Positions 44,693 through 52,084 of a stretch of DNA of 64,000 bases are shown piece after piece. How positions within the stretch are numbered: position 1 is the stretch's first letter; every line of letters begins with the position of its first letter. The DNA is from Micavibrio sp. UBA6145 (GTDB taxonomy: Bacteria > Pseudomonadota > Alphaproteobacteria > Micavibrionales > UBA1664). Location of the stretch: NCBI GenBank assembly GCA_002423205.1, contig DIUZ01000002.1, positions 1 to 64,000 of the forward strand. The letters are read 5' to 3'. The translations under genes and the position numbers were made by a program. The notes beneath the pieces were generated by a model, which saw only the letters and a list, made by a program, of their open reading frames with translations, was not told where the DNA came from and did not search any database.

Positions 44693-45373
44693 ATGGCTAA
44701 ATCACATATCCAACTGACGGCTGATAAACGCGAGGGGTCAGGCAAGGGAGCCGCCCGCGCAACACGCCGCGATAACCGTATTCCCGCCGTCATTTACGGC
44801 GACAACAAAGCACCCGTTACGATCAGCCTTGAAACCAAGCCGCTGACCAATGAATACCTCAAGGGTCATATCTACACCGCTCTGTGCGATCTGAACGTTG
44901 ACGGTGCAAAACACCTCGTCATCGCCCGTGATCTGCAACTGGATCCGGTTACAGACAAAATCCTGCACGCAGACTTCCTGCGCGTGACCGAGAAAACGGT
45001 CATTCGTGTTGAAGTTCCGGTGCACTTCGTTGGTCACGACAACTGCCCCGCGCTGAAAGACGGCGCGACCCTGACGGTTGTTAACCACGAAATCCCGCTG
45101 ATGTCCCCGGCCAACGCGATCCCCGATGAAATCACCATCGACATCTCGGGCCAGTCCATCGGTCACTCGTTCAAACTCGCTGACATCAAACTGCCGAACG
45201 GTGTTAAACCGGCTGTGCAGGATGCTGAAAACTTCACGATTGCGACGCTTGCCGCGCCGCGCGCCGAAGAAGTCATCGACACCGCTGCGCCGACGGCTGG
45301 CGAAGTTCCGGCTACGGAAGCTTCGAAACCTGAAGACGCACCTGCCGCCGGTAAAGACGAGAAGAAGAAGTAA
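44693..45373 (+). CDS. rplY: Ribosomal protein bL25 (CTC-type)
   Basis: 226 residues. The N-terminal L25 domain (about 1-90; GAARATRRDNRIPAVIYG) binds 5S rRNA. The C-terminal TL5/CTC beta domain (about 95-185) follows, then a Glu/Ala/Lys-rich tail. It is the long form found in alphaproteobacteria. It is followed by pth after 27 nt, a classic rplY-pth-ychF order. Confidence 0.97.
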   Translation: MAKSHIQLTADKREGSGKGAARATRRDNRIPAVIYGDNKAPVTISLETKPLTNEYLKGHIYTALCDLNVDGAKHLVIARDLQLDPVTDKILHADFLRVTEKTVIRVEVPVHFVGHDNCPALKDGATLTVVNHEIPLMSPANAIPDEITIDISGQSIGHSFKLADIKLPNGVKPAVQDAENFTIATLAAPRAEEVIDTAAPTAGEVPATEASKPEDAPAAGKDEKKK

Positions 45374-45400
45374 TCTTCTCTTCCTTCTGGAAGGTTTTAC

Positions 45401-46036
45401 ATGTTCACCAAATTACGCGCCGCCCTTGGAAAAAAATCGCCCGTGGGCGGCGCGTCATTTTCATGGCTGATCGTGGGGCTTGGCAATCCGGGCCGCGAAT
45501 ACGAAGGCAACCGTCACAATATCGGCTTCATGGCTGCCGAACGCATCGCGTCTGATTACAATTTCGGCGCATGGCGTAATAAATTCTCCGCCCAGATTTC
45601 AGAAGGTTCAATTAACGGCGACCGCACCATGCTGATGAAGCCGCAAACCTATATGAACAGATCCGGCCAGTCCGTGGCCGAGGCCGCGCGTTTCTATAAA
45701 ATCCCGCCCGCTAACATTATCGTCCTGCACGACGAACTTGATCTGCCCTGCGGTAAGGTCCGCGTGAAAATCGGAGGCGGCGCTGCGGGCCATAACGGCC
45801 TGAAAAGCATTGATGCCGACATGGGCAACCAGAATTACCAGCGCGTGCGTATTGGCATCGGCCACCCCGGCGATAAATCACGTGTATCGGGTTATGTGCT
45901 TTCTGATTTCGATTCCAGCGAACATCACACGGTTGATCTTGTGATCGCCGCAATTTCGCGCCAGATCGAAGTTTTGCTTGCCGGTCACGGCGATGATTTC
46001 ATGACAAGAATTTCAAACGAAACAAAGGTGAATTAA
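45401..46036 (+). CDS. pth: Peptidyl-tRNA hydrolase
   Basis: 211 residues from ATG 45401 (AAGG ahead), about 20 residues longer than E. coli Pth at the N-terminus. The core starts at [21 protein letters not shown], with the catalytic His in the NRHNIGF motif, and includes [13 protein letters not shown] and HDELDLP. It releases tRNA from peptidyl-tRNA dropped by ribosomes. It lies between rplY and ychF, 1 nt before ychF. Confidence 0.96.
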   Translation: MFTKLRAALGKKSPVGGASFSWLIVGLGNPGREYEGNRHNIGFMAAERIASDYNFGAWRNKFSAQISEGSINGDRTMLMKPQTYMNRSGQSVAEAARFYKIPPANIIVLHDELDLPCGKVRVKIGGGAAGHNGLKSIDADMGNQNYQRVRIGIGHPGDKSRVSGYVLSDFDSSEHHTVDLVIAAISRQIEVLLAGHGDDFMTRISNETKVN

Positions 46037-46037
46037 A

Positions 46038-47138
46038 ATGGGTTTTAATTGCGGTATTGTTGGTCTTCCCAACGTCGGTAAATCAACGCTGTTCAACGCG
46101 CTGACCGCCACCGCCGCCGCACAGGCCGCGAACTTTCCGTTCTGCACGATTGAACCGAACGTTGGCCGCGTCGCCGTCCCGGACACACGCCTTGATAAAC
46201 TCGCCGAACTTGGCGGTTCGCAGAAAATCGTCCCCAGCCAGCTGGAATTCGTCGATATCGCAGGTCTCGTAAAAGGCGCATCGCAGGGGCAGGGCCTTGG
46301 CAACCAGTTCCTTGCCAACATCCGCGAAACCGATGCCATCCTGCACGTCCTGCGTTGCTTTGAAGACGCCGACATCGTCCACGTCGAAGGTTCGACCGAT
46401 CCGATCCGTGACGCGGACGTCATCGAAACCGAACTGATGCTGGCCGATCTGGAATCTCTTGAGAAACAGGCTAACAACATGGCCAAGAAGGCCAAGGGCG
46501 GCGACAAGCACGCGATTGAGATGATGGATATCATCACCCCGATCAAAGCCGCGCTTGAAGCGGGCAAACCCGCCCGCACGGTCAAGCTCGACGACAGCCA
46601 GAAACCGCTGGTGAAACTGCTGCAACTCATCACGTCCAAGCCGCAACTCTACATTGCCAACGTCAAGGAAGTGGACGCCGCCACCGGCAATGAATGGACC
46701 AAAAAGGTCGAGGCCCGCGCGAAAGCTGAAGGCACCAACGCCGTCATTATCTGCGCCCAGATTGAATCTGAAATCGCACAGATGGCTGACCCTGCGGAAA
46801 AGAAAGAATTCCTTGAAAGCGTCGGCCTCAACGAACCCGGCCTCGATAAAATCATCCGCGCCGGTCACACCATGCTGGGCCTGCAGACCTATTTCACCGT
46901 CGGCCCGAAAGAAGCCCGCGCATGGACCGTGCGTACCGGTGCAAAAGCGCCTGAAGCCGCCGGCGTCATTCACACCGATTTCGAACGCGGCTTCATCAAG
47001 GCCGAAGTCATTTCATTTGAAGACTTCGTCGCCTGCCAGGGCGAAGCCAAAGCCAAGGAAACGGGAAAGATGCGTCAGGAAGGCAAGGAATACCTCGTCA
47101 AAGACGGCGACGTCATGCTCTTCCGCTTTAACGTCTAA
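46038..47138 (+). CDS. ychF: Redox-regulated ATPase/GTPase YchF (OBG family)
   Basis: 366 residues. The G1 motif [12 protein letters not shown], the G3 region [18 protein letters not shown] and the C-terminal TGS domain ([31 protein letters not shown]) are complete. YchF binds ATP, associates with ribosomes and dampens antioxidant responses. Convergent with the Cys-rich lipoprotein gene, with 3 nt between stops. Confidence 0.97.
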   Translation: MGFNCGIVGLPNVGKSTLFNALTATAAAQAANFPFCTIEPNVGRVAVPDTRLDKLAELGGSQKIVPSQLEFVDIAGLVKGASQGQGLGNQFLANIRETDAILHVLRCFEDADIVHVEGSTDPIRDADVIETELMLADLESLEKQANNMAKKAKGGDKHAIEMMDIITPIKAALEAGKPARTVKLDDSQKPLVKLLQLITSKPQLYIANVKEVDAATGNEWTKKVEARAKAEGTNAVIICAQIESEIAQMADPAEKKEFLESVGLNEPGLDKIIRAGHTMLGLQTYFTVGPKEARAWTVRTGAKAPEAAGVIHTDFERGFIKAEVISFEDFVACQGEAKAKETGKMRQEGKEYLVKDGDVMLFRFNV

Positions 47139-47141
47139 AGA

Positions 47142-47549
47142 TTACTGACATCCTGAAACACAACGCGGCGGCCGGGCTTGTACTGTGCCGCCGCAATTCG
47201 TATGGCATTGCAGCTGCTGTTCACGGCAGGCTTGTGCGCATGACGCGGTGCTGCAATATGCGCCGGACGAACCGGACGGGAAGGCGGACCCAAAACGCTG
47301 GTCCCAGTAACTCCCGCGTCGGCCATAGCCATACCTGGTGCCCCAATAATCATCGCGGTTATTCGCCCGCTCACACATCAGTGCGTCGCGGTAACAGTCT
47401 TTTTCACAAGACTCCTTCATAACCGTACATTCGGTCACGCATTGCTTGCCCGAAGCCGTCGCGGGCGGGAACAAATCGTAATCCTGCACATATCGCGGGC
47501 CGCACGCGGCCAGCAACAGGCATGAAAAAAGGGCTATGCAAATACGCAT
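47142..47549 (-). CDS. Cysteine-rich lipoprotein, unknown function
   Basis: 135 residues from ATG 47549, with AGGGG ahead. The lipobox is LLAAC. The mature part has five C-x3-C units (CVTEC, CEKDC, CAQAC, CHTNC and CVSGC) and a Tyr/Arg/Gly-rich middle (YWGTRYGYGRRGSYW). The paired cysteines suggest disulphides or a twin-Cys, CHCH-like fold, or metal binding; none is shown. The start codon and ribosome binding site lie inside the ilvE terminator stem. It is convergent with ychF. Confidence 0.75.
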   Translation of the reverse strand: MRICIALFSCLLLAACGPRYVQDYDLFPPATASGKQCVTECTVMKESCEKDCYRDALMCERANNRDDYWGTRYGYGRRGSYWDQRFGSAFPSGSSGAYCSTASCAQACREQQLQCHTNCGGTVQARPPRCVSGCQ

Positions 47550-47554
47550 AGCCC
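47524..47554 (-). terminator. ilvE terminator overlapping the start of the Cys-rich lipoprotein gene
   Basis: On the minus strand a 9-bp stem GGGCTATGC/GCATAGCCC (47546-47554 with 47531-47539) is followed by TTTTTTC. It lies 17 nt after the ilvE stop. The lipoprotein ATG (47549-47547) is in the upstream arm, so termination and start-site masking coincide. Confidence 0.8.
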
Positions 47555-47571
47555 CTGATTTAGTGCGTTCC

Positions 47572-48444
47572 TTAAGCATTCACAGCGTCTTCGTACATTT
47601 TATGAAGCTGGCGCGTGATCGGGCCGACCGTATAGTCCCGCCCGTCGATCTTGCCGACAGGGGTCAGCTCAGCCGCCGTGCCGGTCAGGAACACTTCGTC
47701 TGCACCCATCAGCTCATCCAGTTGAATGTGTTTTTCAACCAGCTTGATAGCCGCCTCTTTCGCAAGCGCGATGACGGTCTGGCGGGTAATGCCGTTCAGG
47801 AAGCAGTCCGGAATCGGGGTGTACAGGACATTGTCCTTAACCATGAACAGGTTGGCACCCGACGATTCCGCAACATAGCCGCGCCAGTCGAGCATCAGCG
47901 CGTCGGTATAACCGGCCGCCGCCGCTTCGTTCTTGGCCAGCGTGCCGATCATGTACAGGCCGGCAGCTTTTGATTCCGTGGGGGCCGAACGCGGGTCCGG
48001 CTTGACCCAGCGCGACTGGGTCAGGCTGATACCTTTTTCCAGCAATTCGGGCGGGAAGTATTTACCCCATTCCCAGCACGCGACGGCGACATGCGCAGGC
48101 GCCTCGGACGATGCAATGCCCATCAGTTCAGACCCGCGCCATGCGGCCGGGCGCAGGTAAGCATCCGTAAGCTTGTTGGCGGCCATGACATCGCGGCAGA
48201 TCTGGTCCAGCTGCTCGACGCTGTAATCGATTTTCATGCCCAGTATACCGGCAGATTTATGCAGGCGGGCGTTATGTTCGGTCAGTTTGAACGGCTTGCC
48301 GTTATAGGCGCGGATACCCTCAAACACGCATGACCCGTAATGCAGGCCATGGGTCAGGAAATGGACGTTTGCGTCCTTCCAGGGCAGCATTTTGCCGTCC
48401 ACCCAGATAAAACCGTCGCGTTGATCGAAAGGAATTGCACCCAT
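47572..48444 (-). CDS. ilvE: Branched-chain amino acid aminotransferase
   Basis: 290 residues. The class IV aminotransferase fold has the PLP lysine Lys159 (ESKAAGLY), the substrate-site THGLHYGSCVFEGIRAY and AESSGANLFMV. It interconverts Leu, Ile and Val with their 2-oxo acids. Divergent from the response regulator gene at 48513. Confidence 0.95.
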   Translation of the reverse strand: MGAIPFDQRDGFIWVDGKMLPWKDANVHFLTHGLHYGSCVFEGIRAYNGKPFKLTEHNARLHKSAGILGMKIDYSVEQLDQICRDVMAANKLTDAYLRPAAWRGSELMGIASSEAPAHVAVACWEWGKYFPPELLEKGISLTQSRWVKPDPRSAPTESKAAGLYMIGTLAKNEAAAAGYTDALMLDWRGYVAESSGANLFMVKDNVLYTPIPDCFLNGITRQTVIALAKEAAIKLVEKHIQLDELMGADEVFLTGTAAELTPVGKIDGRDYTVGPITRQLHKMYEDAVNA

Positions 48445-48512
48445 TGTAGCCTCATGTTTTAGGGGTTAATATCAATAGCTTAAACCAAGGCTAAGGCAAG
48501 CGGCATCGCAGC

Positions 48513-49226
48513 ATGAACACACTGGCCAAACCGCATATCCTGGTGGTGGATGACGATGACCGCATCCGCCAGCTGCTGACGCGTTACCTGAGCCAGCAGG
48601 GATACTGGGTGTCCGCCGCGCCCGACGGCGCAGGTGCCCGCACGCAGATGAATATGCTGCGCTTCGATCTTGCCATTCTCGACGTGATGATGCCGGGTGA
48701 ATCCGGTCTCGACCTTGCCCGCTTCATCCGCAAGACGCGGGAGATGCCGGTGCTGATGCTGACCGCCATGGGTGATTCCGCCGACCGCATCGCGGGGCTG
48801 GAGGCTGGGGTCGACGACTATTTACCCAAGCCGTTTGAACCGCGTGAGCTTCTCTTACGCATTGCCGCCATCCTGCGCCGTACCGGACAGGCGGAGAAAC
48901 CCGCCACTGCCGGACGCCTTGTCATCGGCCCGTGGGTGTTCGATATCGCCGCGCGGTGTCTGTATGACCAGCAGGGACAGGCTGTCGCCCTGACCGGCAA
49001 CGAAGTCGCACTCCTGACCGTGCTCGCGGAAAAACCCGGCCTGCCTGTCCGCCGCGAGGCGCTGGCGGCGTCACTGGGGCTGAGCGGCGGCAGTGACCGC
49101 ACCATCGACGTGCAGGTCACGCGCCTGCGCCGCAAACTCGGTGACGACCCCAAACTCCCCATGATGGTCCAGACCGTGCGTGGACAGGGTTACCTGCTGC
49201 GCGCTACGGCGGAGGGTGGCGCATGA
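48513..49226 (+). CDS. OmpR-family response regulator
   Basis: 237 residues. The receiver domain has Asp13/Asp14, phosphoacceptor Asp57 (AILDVMMPGESG) and Lys106 (PKPFEP). The winged-helix DNA-binding domain covers about 135-235 (ALTGNEVALLTVLAEKPG, DVQVTRLRRKLGDDP). It overlaps the kinase gene by 4 nt (ATGA). The pair resembles OmpR/EnvZ; targets are unknown. Confidence 0.94.
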   Translation: MNTLAKPHILVVDDDDRIRQLLTRYLSQQGYWVSAAPDGAGARTQMNMLRFDLAILDVMMPGESGLDLARFIRKTREMPVLMLTAMGDSADRIAGLEAGVDDYLPKPFEPRELLLRIAAILRRTGQAEKPATAGRLVIGPWVFDIAARCLYDQQGQAVALTGNEVALLTVLAEKPGLPVRREALAASLGLSGGSDRTIDVQVTRLRRKLGDDPKLPMMVQTVRGQGYLLRATAEGGA

Positions 49227-50566
49227 GGCTGCCCATCAAACTGCCCAAACCCCGCAACCTGATGCCTCGCGGCCTGTTCGGCCGCGCCGTGCTGATCATC
49301 ATGCTGCCCATCCTGCTGTTGCAGGGTGCCAGCACATACATCTTCTTCGACCGCCACTGGACCCGCATGACCGAACGCCTGGCCTATGCCGTCGCGGGTG
49401 AGGTCGCGGCGGTGTCCGACCAGATCGAAGGCGCGCCCAAGGACAAGGACACGATCGAAATCCTCAAGGCCCTGATGGCCACGCATCTGGACATGCTGTT
49501 CACTTACAGCCCCAAGATCAAAAACGAAACCCTGCTGACCGATGCCGGTGACGGTCCGGGCCTGACCGATACGTTATCGCGCGCCATTGTCGATCAGGTG
49601 CGCCGCCCGTTCATGGTCAATGTCGACATGGATCACAAAAAAATCGACGTGTTCGTACAGCTCAGGGATGGCCTGCTACAGGTCTCCATGCCCCAGCGCC
49701 GCATGTATGACAGCTCCGGCTATATCTTCGTACTCTGGCTCAACGGCCTTGCGCTGACCTTCTTCCTGATCTCGCTGTTCTTCATGCGCAACCAGATACG
49801 CCCGATCCGCCGCCTTGCCGTTGCCGCCGAACGTTTCGGCAAGGGCATCAATGTACAGGCATTCAAACCCACCGGCGCGCGCGAGGTCCGCCGCGCGACG
49901 GAGGCGTTCTTCAACATGAAGGAACGCATCACCCGTACCGTCCAGCAACGCACGGCCATGCTGGGGGGCATCAGTCATGACCTGCGCACGCCGCTGACGC
50001 GCATGAAACTGCAACTGGAAATGATGGGCAAAAACCCGGACACGGTTGCCCTGCGCGAAGACATCGACGACATGGAAGCGATGGTCGAAGGCTATCTGGC
50101 ATTCATGCGCGGGGAGGGCGATGAAAGCGCGCAGGCCCTCGACGTCGTACCGATCCTGCAACGCCTTGCCCTGAACACGCAGCGCCAGGGTTTCCCGGTC
50201 ATCATGAATACCCCGGCCTCGCTGATCCTCGAAATCCGCCCCAATGCGCTGGAACGTGCGCTCACCAACTTTGTCGAAAACGCCCGCAAATACGCGACCC
50301 GCACCGAAATCACCCTCTGGGCCGACGACCACAACGGCTGGGCTGGTCTTACAATTGACGATGACGGCCCGGGGATTGAGCCAGCGAATTACGAAGACGT
50401 CTTCAAACCCTTCTTCCGCCTTGAAGGCAGCCGCAGCAAAAAGACCGGCGGTCTGGGCCTCGGCATGGCCATCGCGCAGGACATCATCCTAAGCCACGGC
50501 GGCCGCGTCCTGCTCGACCGCGCCCCCATCGGCGGCCTGCGCGTGGTCATTCACCTGCCTCTGTAG
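49223..50566 (+). CDS. EnvZ-type sensor histidine kinase
   Basis: 447 residues. Membrane helices at about 21-41 and 166-188 flank a periplasmic sensor. A HAMP domain (about 189-240, IRPIRRLAVAAERFGKG) leads into HisKA with His252 (GGISHDLRTPLTR) and a HATPase domain with DDDGPGIE and GLGLGMAIAQDI. It phosphorylates the response regulator that overlaps its start. Its TAG stop shares the first base of the repeat element at 50566. Confidence 0.94.
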   Translation: MRLPIKLPKPRNLMPRGLFGRAVLIIMLPILLLQGASTYIFFDRHWTRMTERLAYAVAGEVAAVSDQIEGAPKDKDTIEILKALMATHLDMLFTYSPKIKNETLLTDAGDGPGLTDTLSRAIVDQVRRPFMVNVDMDHKKIDVFVQLRDGLLQVSMPQRRMYDSSGYIFVLWLNGLALTFFLISLFFMRNQIRPIRRLAVAAERFGKGINVQAFKPTGAREVRRATEAFFNMKERITRTVQQRTAMLGGISHDLRTPLTRMKLQLEMMGKNPDTVALREDIDDMEAMVEGYLAFMRGEGDESAQALDVVPILQRLALNTQRQGFPVIMNTPASLILEIRPNALERALTNFVENARKYATRTEITLWADDHNGWAGLTIDDDGPGIEPANYEDVFKPFFRLEGSRSKKTGGLGLGMAIAQDIILSHGGRVLLDRAPIGGLRVVIHLPL

Positions 50567-50606
50567 TCATTGCGAGGAGGCCGTAGGCCGACGCGGCAAT
50601 CCATGC
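50566..50606 (+). repeat. Left inverted repeat of the GIY-YIG element
   Basis: 41 nt: arm GTCATTGCGAGGAG (50566-50579), a small hairpin GCCGTAGGCC (50580-50589) and arm GACGCGGCAATCCATGC (50590-50606). Both arms recur exactly, inverted, at 50914-50957. Similar words are, as far as I recall, common in interspersed intergenic repeats of many bacterial genomes; not checked here. Confidence 0.9.
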
Positions 50607-50619
50607 ATAAGATAAAACA

Positions 50620-50910
50620 ATGAAACAGCCAGCTGTTTACATCATGACCAACAAGCCGCATGGCACGCTATATGTAGGCGTGACTTCGGATTTGATTAAA
50701 CGCGCTCATGAACACCGTCACGAAATGATGGATGGTTTTACCAAGAAATACAGGTGTAAAAATCTTGTTTATTACGAGCTGCTTGGAAATATGGGTTTTG
50801 CCATCACGCGCGAAAAGCAACTTAAAGCGGGCTCAAGAAAAAAGAAGATTGCTTTGATCGAGGCTATGAACCCCGAATGGCACGATTTATACGGTAGCAT
50901 TATCGGTTAG
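50620..50910 (+). CDS. GIY-YIG endonuclease domain protein (UPF0213/URI-like)
   Basis: 96 residues. The GIY-YIG pattern is plain: YIMTNKPHGTLYVGVTSD (7-24), then Arg28 (LIKRAHEHR), Glu65 (TREKQLK) and a terminal NPEW. This is the short COG2827 type of stand-alone nuclease. The gene is somewhat AT-rich and sits between two inverted repeats that end on the stop codons of both neighbours. Members of the family nick or cut DNA; the target is unknown. The layout suggests the gene travels with the repeats (inference). Confidence 0.92.
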   Translation: MKQPAVYIMTNKPHGTLYVGVTSDLIKRAHEHRHEMMDGFTKKYRCKNLVYYELLGNMGFAITREKQLKAGSRKKKIALIEAMNPEWHDLYGSIIG

Positions 50911-50913
50911 ATC

Positions 50914-50957
50914 GCATGGATTGCCGCGTCGCCGCGAATGCGGCTCCTCGCAATGAC
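50914..50957 (-). repeat. Right inverted repeat of the GIY-YIG element
   Basis: 44 nt. Read on the minus strand it has the same 14-nt and 17-nt arms as the left repeat (31 of 31 identical), but a different central hairpin (GCCGCGAATGCGG at 50931-50943). It ends 2 nt before the stop codon of the convergent CsaA-like gene. Confidence 0.9.
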
Positions 50958-50959
50958 GT

Positions 50960-51292
50960 TTAATACAACCGCCCGCCATTCGGCACCGGCTTCGCCGGGT
51001 GCACCAGCGTGACGTTGTTGTCACTGTCTGGGAAACCCAGAATTAGAATCTCTGACATAAATGGCCCCACCTGGCGCGGCGGGAAATTGACGACCGCCGC
51101 GACCTGCTTGCCAAGCAATGATCCATCGCCGTGGTTCTGCGTCACCTGTGCGCTCGTCTTTCTGATACCCAGCTCCGGCCCGAAATCCACGAACACCTTC
51201 AGTGCCGGTTTTTTAGCTTCGGGGAATGGCTGCACGTCGACAACAGTGCCGACGCGGATATCAAGCTTCAGGAAATCATCAATCGTGACCAT
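50960..51292 (-). CDS. CsaA-like tRNA-binding-domain protein
   Basis: 110 residues. A complete EMAP/Trbp111 OB fold: FLKLDIRVGTVVDVQPFPEAKKPALKV at the start and KQVAAVVNFPPRQVGPFMSE and ILGFPD later. This matches CsaA, a dimeric tRNA-binding chaperone-like protein. It is followed by the GIY-YIG repeat element. Length is normal. Confidence 0.92.
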   Translation of the reverse strand: MVTIDDFLKLDIRVGTVVDVQPFPEAKKPALKVFVDFGPELGIRKTSAQVTQNHGDGSLLGKQVAAVVNFPPRQVGPFMSEILILGFPDSDNNVTLVHPAKPVPNGGRLY

Positions 51293-51305
51293 GAAAACAC
51301 CTTTG

Positions 51306-51338
51306 TAAAAAGACCCCCGCTTTTTAAGGGCGGGGGTC
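51306..51338 (-). terminator. Intrinsic terminator of the phasin gene
   Basis: The stem GACCCCCGC/GCGGGGGTC (51312-51338) is followed by TTTTTAC on the minus strand, 26 nt after the phasin stop. Confidence 0.88.
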
Positions 51339-51363
51339 AGAATAGAGGAGGAATTAAAAAATC

Positions 51364-51879
51364 TTAAGCGGCCTTTTTGGCGGCTTTCACGGCTTTCTTG
51401 ACGGTCTTGACCGTTTCGTTGGCGGCGGTTTTGGTCGCACGGGCAATGTTGTCTGCGTCGCGGTCGAAGGCCGACTTGAATTCGGTCAGGCTTGCCGACA
51501 CGCGGCGGTTGATGATTTCGGCGGCTTCTTCGCCCGACTTGGCGATGATGTCCGAAACTTCGCGCACATTGCGGATGCTGGTTTCGTAGGATTTACGCAT
51601 CAGTTCTGCCTGACGCTGGACTTTTTGTTCCGGCGTGCCTTCGGTCAGAAGGGACGAAGCGAAATCCGAATTGTCCGAAGCCATACGGCTCAGAAGTTCG
51701 GCCTGGCGCGACATGGCCTGCTGAACGCCTTCCATGCCGAGCTGGACAGCATCGGTCATGGCTTGCGTATTTTTGCGCATGGTTTCCATGATAACGCCCA
51801 TGTCGAAAGCCGGCGTGGCGGAAAGGCCCTGTTTGGGCATCATTTGTTTAATCATATTCGGGTCAAAAAACGAACGGAC
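51364..51879 (-). CDS. Phasin family protein with Lys/Ala-rich tail
   Basis: 171 residues from ATG 51879, with a perfect AGGAGG 7 nt ahead. It is helical, with the phasin pattern (NTQAMTDAVQLGMEGVQQAM, QAELMRKSYETSI). Phasins coat polyhydroxyalkanoate granules. The last ~25 residues (KTVKKAVKAAKKAA) resemble histone H1/PhaF-type DNA-binding tails, which in PhaF link granules to the nucleoid. No pha genes are nearby. Confidence 0.85.
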   Translation of the reverse strand, partial: VRSFFDPNMIKQMMPKQGLSATPAFDMGVIMETMRKNTQAMTDAVQLGMEGVQQAMSRQAELLSRMASDNSDFASSLLTEGTPEQKVQRQAELMRKSYETSIRNVREVSDIIAKSGEEAAEIINRRVSASLTEFKSAFDRDADNIARATKTAANETVKTVKKAVKAAKKAA

Positions 51880-52084
51880 CATAATGGGCCTCCTTGAAAA
51901 TGCTGCAACAGACAAATTAATACTTTAAACAACCATAAAAGGTTAAGGTCGTAAAGGGTTTTGTTAACCTTCGTTACTAAATACTTACAATACCTCTTAG
52001 TTTTTCCTTAACCGGAGTCTGGCAAAGTAGGGCCTGAAACAACGATTTAGGGCGCGATTCCGCGCTTTCCATTGGGGACTTCAA

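Noticed and set aside
50566..50957. CRISPR array
   Set aside because: Only two copies, inverted and with a coding gene between them; no regular spacers.
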